Below, in pieces: positions 21,842 to 36,112 of a stretch of 64,000 nucleotides of DNA. Under the pieces are notes generated by a model, which made no database searches, was not told the origin of the DNA, and was given only the letters and a program-made list of their open reading frames with translations. The number at the start of each line of letters is the position of its first letter. Position 1 is the first letter of the stretch. The translations under genes were made by a program, and so were the position numbers. This stretch comes from Marsupella aquatica (lineage: Eukaryota; Marchantiophyta): positions 5,332,001 through 5,396,000 of the forward strand of contig OZ316891.1 in the NCBI GenBank assembly GCA_973895155.1, written 5' to 3'.

Positions 21842-24800
21842 ATGGCGCGACTTGTGATGAGAATGAGCGCAATTCGGTGCCTGACGCTGCTGCTGCCTTT
21901 CCTGTTACTGCTGTTCGTCGAGCATGTTGCGATGGTTGGAGCGCTGAATGTGTCGTACGATCATCGGGCGGTGCTGCTGGATGGGAAGCGCCGGGTGCTC
22001 ATCTCTGCTGGAATTCACTACCCCCGCGCCACACCGGAGGTTTGCGATTGTCCATCCAGCCAGACAGCCGGGAATTCATTGCGCTGCTTCGTTTTAGTTT
22101 TCTGGTTTCAGTTTTGTGTTTGTCTGGTCCTGTGTATGTGTTGGGCACCATGGCCGTCACCACCTCAATTTTGTGCGAAATTGAGTTCACCTTCCAACCC
22201 TGCGCGCTCGGTTTCTTCCATCACTTATGCTTTCATTTCACGGAAATTGCGTTAAATGGAATTCTTTCGGGAAATAAGTGGAAGCATTCGACGGATCATA
22301 TGTGTTGATTGGACAAGAAGTTTCTTTGTCTAGACGAAATAGAACAATATCTTACTTGTCTCTGCCCTTTAGAAATCAAGTTCTCGCTCTTCTTGCACAT
22401 TGACGGACTAATATACCTTAATTGGCAAAGTTTTCCTAGGGGGATATGTGGAGAGCATTTGTTGTCATCGTCGTTATTACAGTGACGTAAATTGGGGTCA
22501 CAATTAATATTTACTTTCTCTTTGGATACTCTGTCCTAATCGACACTACAGCCCGGACCATTCTCATCCTGATTGTACCAATTTCATCCCCAGTCCCGTC
22601 AACCACCTCGACTTGGATTGTCCGAAATTGGAGAGGCTCCCCGACGCTTTTGGAAGGCTCTCTTCATGTCAGTACTCATTCTTCGCTGTTGTGAAAACCA
22701 AGCTCTTGCCCGCTGGAAAAAAAAAACAGCCCCCCTTTTACTCATCGTACCGCTGAGGAAATTAATTCGTTGTCCTGAAAGGATTGAACACTCTCCTTTC
22801 TTGGCTTTACTGGGAACACTGGGAATGACTGTGTCCAACGAAACGAGTCTCGGCTTTGGGACTAGCTGTGTCCAACAAAACGAGTCTCGGCTTTAGAGTT
22901 GTGTTTCATCGACCTGAAGGGATCGAGCTTGCGATTTTGTTGTGAAACCTACTCACCCTGACTGATTGATCTTTAACCAGTGTCGAACACATTGACCGGA
23001 CGGAATCGAGCTTGCGATTTTGTTCTGAATACCACTTACCCTGACGGTCATCTTGTGTTATAGATTTCACGATATCAGTTTGGCTGTTATAGCCCTGTTC
23101 CGTTGATTGGTGAGACCAATCTCGGCTTTATTTGAATTTGAATTGATGTGGTGATGGCAGATGTGGCCTGACCTAGTAGCCAAGGCAAAGGAAGGAGGAG
23201 CAAATGTCATTCAAACATATGTTTTCTGGAGTGGTCACGAGCCTGAGAAGGGCCAGGTACAATTCTGATCTGATCAACTAATCCTTCCTTACGTGTCAAG
23301 AAGGCTTTCGTTGAAAGTATGTAAGGCAGGATATGATCTGCATTATCTGGTTAGATGTTAACAGAAAGGAAACGATGTTGTCGATGTGTTCAGTATAATT
23401 TCAAAGACAGATACGATCTCGCAAAATTCGTACAAACTGTTGGAGAAGCTGGGCTTTATATGAATCTGCGCATTGGGCCATATGTCTGTGCAGAGTGGAA
23501 CTTCGGGTACTTCCTCTGTACCTACCATTTCAGTATTGCTAGTATCTAGTTCAGATTCTGAGCGTAAGTTGATTACTAGTGCTGCAGCTGATGACTGTTC
23601 CTTTCATATCCAGTAACCGAGATAATAACTAGGCACATTGAGTAAAAGTTTGAGCTGTTGGTACTTTTTAGAGATTGGGAGTCTATTTGACAGCAGAACT
23701 TGGATGCAGTGGCTTTCCTACGTGGCTTCGCGATGTGCCGGGCATTGAGTTTCGCACCGACAACAAGCCATTTAAGGTGTCCTGATGAGCAAGTGGAGCA
23801 ATAGAGTTACTACGTTGCCCTCATGAGCAAGTCCTTTGAGCTAGCGTGTCTTAGTTCTAGACATCCATTTGTGGCTCTTATCATGGTCGTTTGCTATTAG
23901 TAGCCTGGACCCACATCACCGCACACAGAAGACTCATAGGTTTCGATGCAATGTACCGCACTGGCATTCAATTTTTCATCGAAAAGCACTTACGTAAGAC
24001 TCGTCCAATCTGATGCAGGATGAGATGGCCACATTTGTCAAAGTTATCGTTGATTTAATGAAAGAGAAAGAGCTTTTTGCATGGCAAGGTGGCCCCGTCA
24101 TACTAGCTCAGGTTTTTCTCTATCCATAGCATGGAGTTTTTGTACACGTGCCGCAGTTGAGAAATGAATTAGAGAGGACAAGACGGCTGTAAGCCGAAAA
24201 ACTTGGGTTACGACACAATAACCAGACTCTATATCGTGATGTGAGAGATGTTGTACTAATACTCTTTCGTAATACTTGAAACAAACCTGGTATGAAATTT
24301 GGCATCATAGAATTGCGGGACTGTCAATCAGTCGTTTATGGGTTTGAAATCTCTTCTAAGTGGTAAAGCATGCACTACTGGCCTTTGCAAGTGTTAGACT
24401 GCTCAATTTATCTTCGTTGGGAGTTTGGATTCTTATAATTTTTTTCTGGTTTTGATTTTCTGTTGTTCTAGGCTCTTGGACAGTAGTTTATCCATTGATT
24501 GACAGAGCGCTCGTTGCAACTGAACTGGGGAATGTGCCATGTTATTCTGCAGATTGAGAATGAATATGGAAATATCGAGTGGGAGTATGGGGAATCGGGA
24601 AAGAAATATGTGAAATGGGCTGCAGAATTCGCAGTGAGCCTACAAACAGGGGTACCATGGATAATGTGCCAGCAGTGGGATGCACCACCAAACATTGTAA
24701 GACTTCTACCTCTCTTCTATAGCCTCCGTTTGTTTTACGTCCTGGTCTCATAAAACACTTTTAGTTTTGTACAGTTTCGTTCCACTCAAAACAAGACGTT

Positions 24801-27800
24801 TACAATTCTGGCAGAAAGAATAATTCCATCCTTTTTGACAATCAATATCTTTGGCCTTTCTGTTTTCAGATAGAGACCTGTAACGGATACTATTGCGATG
24901 GATATAAGCCAGGCACACCGGGCGGACCAATTATGTGGACTGAAGACTGGAATGGCTGGTACTTTTTGCTTAATAACTGGCTTCTCGATTTTGCAACCAA
25001 GTTACTAGCTTGACAGTATGGTTGATTGAGTACACAAAATGTCTCCCGGACTGAAGTTCGTAGTTCATACCTTTCGTTGGAGTTGGTTCACGATGGACCC
25101 TTCACCTGCGAAAAATTGTTTCTGATATCTTGTATACTTTGTCGTTGATACCAGCGAATTCAGCTCGGGAACTGGACACATCAGTATTAAAAGTGGAATG
25201 ACATTGTTACTGTGATTACAAATAGCTGAGTAGTAAAATGAAGGTTTGTCGCAGTCGTTTGGTTCTATGCATTTCATGCGTATGACACAATTTTTTTCTT
25301 CTTCTTGTTTTTCAACAGGTTCAAGAACTGGGGCGGCCACGTGCCACACCGACCTGTTCAAGACAACGCATTTGCTGTGGCTCGTTTCTACCAGCGTGGA
25401 GGCAGCTTTCAGAATTATTACATGGTATTGTTTTATCTTAACTTCTGAAAGTAGAAAATCTGGAAGGATCCTGATATGAGATGCTTGCTTAGTAACGTTG
25501 TATCTGGAGCCGATAGTGCATACCTGCCTAGAAACGTCTAATTTTGTGAATGTTCATACCGTACTGGACTGCGGAATTAATTTCGTTGGAAATTGTGGCA
25601 GTATTTTGGAGGCACAAATTTCGAGCGAACTTCTGGAGGGCCGTATATTACTACAAGCTATGATTATGATGCCCCCCTTGATGAATATGGTAGATATAAC
25701 CTACTTTTTCATCTTCCGCTCGAGAATTTTGGAACCTCCAATATCACTTATGTCTCTATTCTATGTGTGTGCTCCGAGTTCATGGCCCCATTTAGAAGCA
25801 ATGTTTTTCGCTGTAACTACGTGCAATACTCGTCCGTAGGGTTGCATGGACTTCAAGAGGATGTTGCAACTTTATCAGTACTGATGGTCTGAAGAAACCC
25901 CGATGTGTATCAGATTGTTTGTCTGATTTTAGTGCTGCAAACAATGTGGAAAACAAAACATTACTTCGCATCATGCGCAGGACAAATAAGCCAACCAAAG
26001 TGGGGACATCTGAAGGAACTCCATGAAGTTTTGTACCTAGTTGAAGCTGCTCTGTTTGCTTCTGATGCTGAACCGGAGAACTTTTGGTTTGGTTCGAACT
26101 TGGAGGTTCTTACTTTCTCGATTTGATTGTTAGTCTCTTACTGTGGGGCTGCTTTCAGGACCTTCTAGTCTAGAATGACAGATTGTACGTATTAGATAGA
26201 AGTTAACCGTCACAAGTAACATGTAGTACTCATTTGTACATGCATTTCCTTTGTCTGCCATAATAAATCATTTGATGAGCCAGTAATATCCATTTCTGGA
26301 GTTTACTTTTCTCTCAAGGGTCATTTCGACTTCAGAGCATCTTGCTGAATTAGATTATTTAACTTAAGTATCTGGCTGAATAGTCTTTGTTCTCTGGATC
26401 CACAGGCTCATGTATACTCTGATACATCTCCGGAAGGAGACACATGCGTGGCTTTTTTTGCAAACATCGATAATTGGGCAAGTGCAGTTGTAGACTTCCG
26501 TGGTAGGAAGTATGAATTACCTGCGTGGTCGGTTAGCATTCTACCAGACTGCAAAACTGTGGTGTTTAACACTGCCAAGGTACTCAATTTTCGGAACCCT
26601 TGAGTTCTTGAATTTTTTTTAATGTTAAAACACATGAGATTGAGTACTTTGCTTCTGCAATTTTCTGATCCTTGTTGCAGAAATTGTCCAAGATAAGTGC
26701 TTTATTTTATATTTCTCTCAATGACGATTAATTGTGAACCAATATGTAATCATGACTCTCTAATTGATGAGTTTCCCTGTCACGTGCACACTGCTAGATT
26801 GGTGTTCAAACATCCGTGATCAATATGAAAAAGCATAGGATACCTGAGGGCGGTGGTCAATCGGTTAGTGGGACTGCTCCTAATGGGCTATCTTGGGAGT
26901 CACATGAAGAGCCGGTTGGTGCTAGGGAAGAAGAGGCTATTATAGCCCAGTCTCTACTGGAGCAAATTAAGACAACCAAAGACTTGACAGACTACTTGTG
27001 GTATGTCACCAGGTAATAGTTTTTGGTTTGATTATCTTGCCACTCTAAATTTAAGCACTGGCACATAATATCGCAAGATGATCCAAACAGCTGCCAACTT
27101 ATAGTGGATTGGTTGCAACCAGATTTGAGGTGTCCAAGGCGGATGCAGATAAGCTGAGCATGGGAAGTGGACAAGTCCACCTTGAACTCCATGAAGTGAG
27201 AGATGCATTACATATATTTGTCAACGGCGAACTTGCTGGTAATACATAGCTCGTCGTGAATTACAATCCTTTTCATTACGAGCAGTGTGTGCATTACTTG
27301 CCTAGCTGTGCAACGTCTTATTGTGAGTAGGGACAGTGCGAGTTTAATCTCTATTAGGCTCTGTTTTTGTCTACAGGAAGTGCAGCTGGTACATGGATTC
27401 ATGTGGACCAGCCAGTGACTCTACACGAGGGAGCAAATGAAATTGCTCTACTCAGCATGACAGTTGGCTTAACTGTGCGTAGTGAGACTCTTTCGCTGTG
27501 GTTTTTTGAATAAAGTTGGAAGTCCAGATAGGTTTGGGGAGCTGGGTCATGAGTTTGTGATCAAACACAATAAATAGAAGAATATATCTAGAAACAGTTT
27601 CTTCTTCTTTTTCTGATAGTCACCGTCATGCATGAACTGACTTAACGCTGACTGAAATCATCTAAGATCTTATACTGACTGAGAACTCTGACGCACGAAA
27701 TCAGCACTATGGCGCATTCCTCGAGAGAGAAGATGCAGGTATCCGAGGGACGGTGAAAGTTCTTGGACTTCCATCTGGAGACAAAGATCTCACCTCTGCA

Positions 27801-29769
27801 AAGTGGGTGCATCAGGTACTCCTTTCTGTGATTAGTTGAATGCAACTACGCATTTTCGTAGTATCCTACATCTTTTGTTGAATCATTCTACCCAAGCTAA
27901 GTTTTTCCACAGTGTTGATAGTGAAATCTAGTCAGTTTTCTTCTCGGGATTGAAGTACTCTCAATCCACATGTAATCAATTTATCGATTTTATAATATCG
28001 CTCATGCTTTATTACAATTTTACTGCATCGCTATCCAACCCGAATAGGTGGCAAGGTTATTTGTCTAAATAGTCGGCAAATAGTAATCACTAGCCTCGAG
28101 GATTTTGACAAAGCTTCATGGCACCAGATTTGCAAAGGTCAGAAACATTCTTGATCTACTCCATGCCTGGTCCTCAAAATTATTATTGCGCAGATAGGGT
28201 TGAAAGGAGAAAGCCTGAATCTCTTCACCGGCGTAGGTGCCGCAAGTGTGAAATGGCTTCCATCAAAGGAATTACCCCTGAACAAGCCTCTGATGTGGTA
28301 CAAGGTATCTATGACTTTCTTGACCTGCTTTCCTTGATGGTGCTCGAGCCATGAGCATAAAAGAGTATTTGTTGCAGAACATGTTCCCGGATTAACCCAT
28401 AATAATAGGTAGATGGGAGAAGCATAGCTCCTTGATGGTGCTCGAGCCATGAGCATAAAAGAGTATTTGTTGCAGAAAACGTTCCCGGATTAACCCTTAA
28501 TAACAGGTAGATGGGAGAATCATAGCAACTAATAGTAACTAAGTGGATAAAGGGAGAGTTTTCATGTCAAGGAAAGATTGCTCAGCACTGACACGAGAAT
28601 GAATCAACTGTGACCTCCACAGACAACATTTCCTACGCCACCTGGACATGATCCAGTTACACTGGATCTGGGTAGCATGGGGAAGGGTCAGCTTTTCGTT
28701 AATGGCCATCATCTTGGGCGATACTGGCCCACCATGTTTTCACCTGATTCGGGTTGCACTGACGTTTGTGACTACCGAGGAGCTTATTACCCTGAGAAAT
28801 GTGTCACTCAGTGTGGTCAGCCTACCCAGCGATGGTAAGTTCCTTCACTCAAACTGGGTCGATGATTATATATGGTTGGAGTGGCATAGCTTGAAACAAC
28901 GTGTAGGAGTTTTAACTTGAGCTTTAACTCGACCTGGAACAGGTATCACATTCCTCGTGAGTGGTTGGAGAAAGATGATGACAACCTCTTAGTTTTATTC
29001 GAGGAGATGGGAGGAGATCCACTTGCGATATCAATTGCCACACGCTCTCAAGAGACCATCTGTGGACATGTATCGGACTCACATCCCCCTCCTGTGAGTA
29101 AGTGGATCCAGTCTAGTAAGTTAAGCAATGGGCACCAACAAAAATTGGTTCTGCCAGAAGTGAGGCTGGAGTGTTCCAATGGACGGCAGATATCTCACAT
29201 TGCGTTCGCCAGCTTTGGCAATTCTACTGGCACGTGTGGCAATTTTCAAGCAGGAACTTGTCATGCGTCAGTTTCCGCTTCTGTTATTGAGAAGGTAAAG
29301 CAACTGCCAACTTGTGTTAGTTCTCTTTATAACTGATTGAATGGTGACAATTTTCTGGCATGAAACCAAACATCTTCGTGTTAATTTCATGATGTAAAAG
29401 ATGAGACTCAGGTCAAAGAACTGCACATTCAGGTATTCACTAGCGTTTTCTAAATGTTTCTGTGTTCAGGCGTGCAAGGGAAAAACCCGATGTGCAGTAC
29501 CAGTATCAACAGAAGAATTTGGTGAAGATCCTTGTCCAGGACATCCAAAAAGTTTGACGGTACAGGCCATATGCAGAGCCTCAGACGAGTCACCTAACGA
29601 GAGTTCTAACGATGATGAATATTTTGCACCTGTAGTCAATACCAACAGATGGCAACGGAGCCCAATTTTGCTGAAAGACAGCAACCGATGGCAAACGGGT
29701 CCAAGATATGGTAAGCCCAGCTGGTCAGTCATTTCTGATGGACCAGCGAGTCAATCACGCACCTCATAA
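21842..29769 (+). CDS. BGAL: Beta-galactosidase, GH35, with C-terminal SUEL lectin domain (19 exons)
   Basis: Secreted enzyme releasing terminal beta-galactose from cell-wall polysaccharides. Nineteen exons: 21842-22039, 23161-23256, 23394-23506, 23710-23776, 24019-24111, 24553-24696, 24870-24958, 25319-25424, 25602-25689, 25981-26105, 26406-26579, 26798-27012, 27123-27238, 27377-27474, 27705-27815, 28194-28304, 28623-28834, 28943-29294, 29470-29769. All introns are GT-AG and every phase joins; the product is 935 aa. Residues about 8-35 form a signal peptide, then [16 protein letters not shown]. The GH35 signature [15 protein letters not shown] gives acid/base Glu193, and MWTEDWNGW gives nucleophile Glu262. 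Jelly-roll domains follow, then a Cys-rich SUEL/Gal_Lectin domain at about 787-872 and an unusual 63-residue Ser/Asn/Arg-rich tail. An in-frame ATG at 21818 would add 8 residues; 21842 gives the better signal peptide. No lesions, so probably functional. Confidence 0.93.
22830..23060. repeat. Small tandem duplications inside intron 1 of the beta-galactosidase gene
   Basis: TGTGTCCAACRAAACGAGTC occurs twice at about a 40-bp spacing near 22829 and 22868, followed by two copies of an ~80-bp segment sharing ATCGAGCTTGCGATTTTGTT (about 22922 and 23006). Intronic, no coding effect. Confidence 0.6.
28332..28525. repeat. 98-bp tandem duplication in intron 16 of the beta-galactosidase gene
   Basis: Two near-identical units start at about 28332 and 28430 (CCTTGATGGTGCTCGAGCCA). 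The copies differ at a few bases only, so the event is recent. It lies wholly inside the 318-bp intron. Confidence 0.8.
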
Positions 29770-32700
29770 AGAAACGAGCTGCGTGATTGACGAGTTGGTC
29801 TTTAATCTACTGCAGATTATGTACTCTACTACATAATTTGGAAGGGCCTGGAACGAGATTTATCATAAGGAGATTTTGAAGGTTTGTACTACAAGGTCAT
29901 CTCATAGACATACTTGCTATTACCAATCAGTTACCGGCGACAAAGAGTACAGGTTATGAGAAGTGTGTATATGTTTCACGGTTTCAAATAAGATCTGCAA
30001 TATGAGTATGGCTTGAAAATTGGTTTGTGAAAGGAAAGAAAGAGATCTAGAAGACTGTTACATAGTGCCCTCTTGGATGAAAGAACTCAATTCTGTAATT
30101 TCGGGTAGAGTATAAAAAAACACATATTACCAGAGAAGAAATTCATATTTAGAAAAGTTATGTTGTGATTTCAATAACAAAACAATGTAATTAGAATAAA
30201 CCATACTTTGCCATACAAGGGCTACTTGGAGGACCCAATCGCTACACAATGCTGCATTTTAGGGGCTCATCAACGTGGGATGTTTCAAAGTTCTGCCAAA
30301 TACACTACATGATTTAGTCAGTGATCTCCTAATTCTTGATTTACATTTTAAAGAAAACCTTATTTATCTGATATGTGGACTTTGGTTTTTCATGAATCAC
30401 ATGTAGTATATATACTTAGATAGGTACCTAAACAAGTTTTGCATTTAAGGTATGTTTCATGGGCTTCCACTAGGTCCAACCTGGGTATGAATTGCATATT
30501 TAATTGATCAGGAATATTTAATGTTTTCGATTGCATACCTAAGTGATCACTTTAAGAGAGATAAGCAAGGATGGATGGACGGTTGAATAGATGGGTGGAG
30601 ATACTGAATTTTACCTACCATTCAAAGCTTCTAGGGGCCATAACAAACAGATAAAGTCAAACAGATAAACTCCTCTAGTTGAAACTTACTCATCGTCCAA
30701 ATTATCTTCTCAGAAAGCTAAGTAGAACCTACAAGGCCCAGGATACGAAAATGATGTAATTTCAGTGCAAATGGAGAGGTATGCTTAATGGAAAATAATT
30801 CCTATTCTACTATAACCTAGGTCTAAGAGCTTTCCATTTAAGAGACGATTGAATGTGTGCTCTCAATCTTAGACCTTGAAACAAGATTGATGAAACCACT
30901 TATTCGCCTGTGTTTTCTGTCCAAACTCAGAAATATGAGTGGATGGTCCAAGGTGAAGCTTGCTCTGACTTTGCATCAAGGAGTTCACCTGAATACTACA
31001 ATCTACAGTAGCATTTCAAGTGAACATGATTTAATACCGAAAGTTACCAACCCTCCTCCAATTGAACTCATTGTATAACACAATTGTTCATAATTATATA
31101 ACTTTGAAGACCTATTTTGTAACCCTGAGTTTGTTTTTCGTTCTGTGCAAGTCTCTAAAAGCATTATCATAATTTGCAAACGTTGAAAATGATACAATTT
31201 TAGACTTTGTTTCAACTAAAATGATGCTCCATGGACTCGGCCTTTAGCTGTGGCCCATGTACCAAGGAACCTTTACACGTTCATTTGTGGTCACTTGGAA
31301 ACAATTTCAACAGCAAAGTTTGATCTTTGTCATCTCCCTGGATATTCCACAGAATTGGCTCTTCTTGAGCTTGGTCTGCAAAAACCTTTCCAACCAGTCT
31401 GATAACTCTAGTTTTCCTGAAGAATAGAGGGAGTTCGGAATTTCTAAAGATGACTCCATGATCACTTAGTGCCCACACTTCATCAGGATCAGGATTGCCA
31501 TAAGATCTGGGAATGTGCAAACCAGGAAATTAGTTTATGGTCAATTCTTTCATGAATTTCCACTTTGTGATATTCAGTGATTTTGCAAAGACTAAGATTT
31601 TTTGAAGATGGGATATAATGATACTTCTCCTTGATTTTGAGAGAGACTGACCACCTTACACCTTAAACTTTATCTTTTCTTATTAGTTATTGAACTCTAG
31701 AAAAACAAGATGGAGTCACTGACTTGAGGGAGAAAGTTATTAGGAGAATAGGGAGTCTCAAAGCTTCATGGTTAGCGCCCCATTTATCGCACTAACTGTG
31801 GGGCATACATCATCACTGTGCAAGCCCTGAAAAGCAAGACCAATAGAAACACCATACAACCCTTAGCGCAGACAGCAACAGAGGGAAACACTGGGACAAC
31901 AACCTACTGACCAAAACAAGGGACATCTATGTATTATAGGTTAAGGTCGTCAAGGTGATCTTTCATTTTTAGGGGCTTTAGACTGGTGCCACCTTAGCCT
32001 TTTTGGCCTTGATTATATCTCATCAAAAATAGATCTTATTTATATGGTCCTTGAGATTTTTCCCTTGGGGTATTGGCTGTGCAAGTTACAAATCCAGATT
32101 TGAACGGACGGTCATGATGCACTTAGGTCTTGGCTAAAGTCTGTTTAATCAGTGTTTCCTTCCTTAAGGAACACCTAAAGACCTGGGCTTATTCCTTTAT
32201 GGGATAAAAGGTCTTTATGGGATAAACCCCTGGTCCTTAATCGTATAAGTTACAGTAGTGAACCCGTGCGGATACAAAACTACGAACAAACGTTCAATTG
32301 TCATCGACCGAAAGAGCGCACTTTCGTCGTTGTCGTCTGTGTGCTCTACTTCAGTGGACGTCATCGCGTCCAATGATCTCATCTTTTCCTCGATCTCCTT
32401 CTCTATGTGTTTCCATGTTTCTTCTTTCATTACTCTTCTTGTAAACCGCAAATTGATCGCTCCGTCGGCCGAGACAGAGTAAGTTGGAAGAATAGTGAGG
32501 AAATGAGAAAGTGAATAAAATTACCATCCTCAGTCTGGAACGAATTTATGCTTCGGTTTTCTCCAGTGAGGAAGAAAGTTGAGCCGAACTGTTCCTGGAA
32601 ATGGAGAGTACTTTCGTCCGGAAAGAGGCCGATAAAAGTTGAAAACAACAGAATTTTATTTGGAATTTTGATTACGTTGTTGAGTGAGGGAGAAAGTTGA

Positions 32701-34169
32701 AGGGAATCATGCCGGAAAACTTAGTTCCGGAAGATTGAATGCCGAGGACTGTACAGCGATGAACAAAGATGAACGGATCTTGTAGAGAGACGGGGAGATA
32801 AGTATGTTCAGTGCTGTCCATCTGTCGTGTTGCTATAGCTGAGCTGGTTATCTGGTAATGAACAAAACAACGTACGCACATCAGCGTCCATCGAGTAATC
32901 TCTATCCACTCCGTAATGTTTTGCCTCTCAAGATTGTGGAGGAGTCAGAGTCTCAAACGTCAGCTCTCTCCATTACGCTTCAGTCGTTCCGACTCCACGG
33001 ATGGCGTGAAAATCGGATGTCTGCTTCATATGCCAGAGCGGTGTACGGTAGAAGCTTTTACTGAACGTTTACGTGACAACATTACTATATAATTAAAATT
33101 ATGTCGAGAAGGCGATTACCGTGTACATTGCGGAAAGTGTGGAGGAGGAGGTGCAATAACGATGGCGAGAAGCTCAGCGTACTGACGCCTCGTCAAGAGA
33201 GGATTCCTAGAATGAGGGGTCGACCTATGCTCATTCGAAGTCGTACTCGCGTCCACTGCTCTCCTTTTGCCATGTTACTGGACGGTGTCATGTCTACGAT
33301 CGTCGCTCCCTTCCTGCCGCTCCACTTGTTGTAATGATTGCAGCGTTGTTCATGATGGATTGATTGAATTGTGCGATCAACTTCATTTGCCTTCCATTTT
33401 TGGATCAAGCCGTCAAGTGACCGATGATCATCGCTTAGGAAAATGAAAGCTGTTTGTTGCTTGTTGAATTTTCGAATCTTGCTATATTTCGAGTCCACGG
33501 ATAAAGTAATGCATCCTCTAAAGGCACTCTCTGGAAAAGGTAATCTGATTTTAAGTACTGGTATCAGATGCTCCCTTGACGATCCCTAGATTGTACCATC
33601 AATTACGCTATGGGAGAGAAGAGAGTAGAGCTGAGACACAGTTTTTCAATAGTTTCAAGAGCTGTGCATTTAATTAGCTGATCTAGATAAATCGTAATGC
33701 TCAGTTTCAACGTAGGACATGCATGGCGGTGGCATCTCTTCGTTGGTGAAGAGATCGTGAAAAGAGGTATGCAGATTGAAGCAGCCGCTACGCAAGAGAC
33801 TGGGGAGAGACTGGAGACCTTAGTGGTGCTGAAACTCCAGTTCTTAACTACTACCTTCACAGATTTGCTATCCGGTAGAGATTCTGAGAGCTCTTATTAA
33901 GGTCGGTTCAAAATTAGAGGTCCGTTCCCGAAACAATTCGATGTCAAACACAGGAGTAAGGGACAGAATCTTCAGATCGGCATCGGCACTTTTCGAAATT
34001 CTAACACAACCCAATCTGCTCTCGGCTGTTGGCGTCTCTTATCTGTTTGTTCGAATCGGCTTTCCAAGAGGACCTTTGATTCATATATTTCTTGCCGGAA
34101 CGACAATTTGCTGGCATAAACTCGACTGAATAGAACCGGCTGTAGCTTTTCTAGTGGCCGCAGTCTAGG
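29770..34169. other. Long intergenic stretch, no supported gene
   Basis: AATAAA-like motifs near 30195 may end the beta-galactosidase transcript. Minus-strand frames at 31281-31520, 32215-32451, 32430-32648 and 32672-32881 read as plausible but unrecognised peptides. The last three are adjacent and could be exons or decayed exons of one gene (32215-32451 gives KEETWKHIEKEIEEKMRSLD, helical). I cannot join them convincingly. Nothing else stands out. Confidence 0.35.
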
Positions 34170-34415
34170 GACCTCCAGCGGGGTCACCTTTCCCATTCCT
34201 GTCTGTCTATTTCCGCCCTGTACAGCTATTGGCAGAGTTCTGAATGATGGGATATTATTGTGACCTCCAGAGGGGTCACCTTTAATTCCCATTCCTGTCT
34301 ATTTCCGCCCTGTACAGCTATTGGCAGAGTTGTGAATGATGGGATAATTGACTGCCCATCCCTGGGTGGCAATGTAAGAAAATTGACTGCCCATCCCGGG
34401 ATGGCAATGTAAGGA
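34170..34415. repeat. Two adjacent tandem duplications (92 bp x2, 35 bp x2)
   Basis: A ~92-bp unit (ACCTCCAGMGGGGTCACCTT ... GAATGATGGGATA) begins at about 34170 and 34262. It is followed by two 35-bp units (AATTGACTGCCCATCC...) at 34346 and 34381. The second 92-bp unit starts with GTGACC spaced 8 bp from GGTCAC, a short inverted repeat. Non-coding. Confidence 0.8.
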
Positions 34416-36112
34416 AAGTGAGGAGGAAGGAGAAGAATCAATGAAACTTGATCCGAAATCAAATGGCCGCTATTTGACACGGATCTTGGACTGCCGAAGT
34501 GAGACTGGATTACCGTGTCACTCATGCAAGGTGTACGTGACGGAAAGCGAACGAACCGAATTAAACAGAATATAAGTTGGGGCAATGAAACCATTGCACA
34601 CGGAAATGACGGAATATAAGTTGCGGCAATGAGTGCATTGCACCGTAGGGTGATAGCGGGACCTGGTGTAATTGGGTAGGCAAGGAAATGAACGAAGGGG
34701 GCGGGGAAAGTGGGGATTGACAACAATTTATTTTTTTGCCTTAGTTTCTGCAATCTTAGTGGAGCAGAGTTGTGACGGGAGGGAGCTGGTTTAGCAGCTG
34801 GTGTGATATGATAAATTTTACAAGGATGTGAAGGTGAGGAGGGTTTAGGGTACCAGTGCTTATTTCCTCTCTCCCACTTAGGCTTCCTCTCCCCCCCTCA
34901 CCTTATCTCCCACAAGATTAAAAAATGAGGAGAAAATGTGAAAGTAAACCTTGGATGTTTTTGATTGTGGCCAATTTCAGCAAAACCTTGTAGCTCAAAA
35001 ACACACAATTCCACATATTTTCATTTTTATATTGGAAATTGGATTTCCATGCGACCTTGAATGTACCCAGTTCAACAATTCGAACTGAATAGTTCAAATG
35101 TCACTATGTTTGTAGTTTTATTCACTAAGTTACAACCATTCATAGATTTTCAACTTTCTATAATAAGCACGATTGATTGCTACCAATCTTTGTAATGCAA
35201 AACGCAATATTAATATTGCACATTGCAATTCTCTCAGGAATTCTCCTTCAATATTGGGTACTTCAAGTGCATTGTTGGGGGTGACGTTCACTAGCTACCC
35301 AGTTTGAGCAAAATATCTTACCTATGTGATAGCATTTCATGCAAGAATACAATTGAGAGGTAAACATCAGCAGCCTATGGGGCTCCTGGTCAGCTTGAAA
35401 ATCAGTCCATACATCAATAGCTTTAGAGTTTTATTCACTAAGTTACAACGATTCCTAGGTTGGCAATTTTCTATAAACATGACTTGTTATCAATCTTTGT
35501 AATGCAAAGAACCAGAGCCACAACTCAATGGTACTCAAGGTATAGGTATCACTAGTCTCGGTATTGGTAACTACCAATGTTCACTTTCAAATTGGATGAA
35601 ACTTTGATAGGGAGCCAAGATCACTCAATCTAATGCTCTTAGCAATTATATTTGTATATTGCTCATTGCTCAAATTGTAGTTTTGTAGTTTTTTTTTGTT
35701 TTTTTGTTGGTTTAATTTGCCAATTATACTCTTGAAAACAAGAATGGTGGACACCGTTTTGCTAATGGTCTGAGTGACATGGTGTTAGAGCAGAAAACAC
35801 TCAATGAATGCTCTTGCAATACTTGTGTTGAAGTTCTCTTTTGAGTAAAGGTGAACTTTGAGAGGCAAACAAACATGCGGTAATCCTTTTCATCATAATT
35901 ATGCAAAGAGCAATACCCACATCGCAAATATGGCCCCTATGATTAGAGTACAGTTTTCTATTGGAGTCAAGGACAACAAGCCGGGATTAGCAGCAGAGGG
36001 AGGGAAAATATGCAGGTTTGAAATTAAAACTGCTTTATGGCAATAGGCCCTCATATGTATACATCCATAACTAACCATGGTTAAATGTTAACTTAACCTG
36101 ATTTAAAATCAA

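Noticed and set aside
21818-22308. Reading frames continuing from exon 1 of the beta-galactosidase past 22039
   Set aside because: They read through the GT donor into intron 1; the exon structure joins in phase to 23161.
31281-31520. Possible 79-codon minus-strand gene
   Set aside because: Reads like protein in places but has no family match and no flanking exons that I can support.
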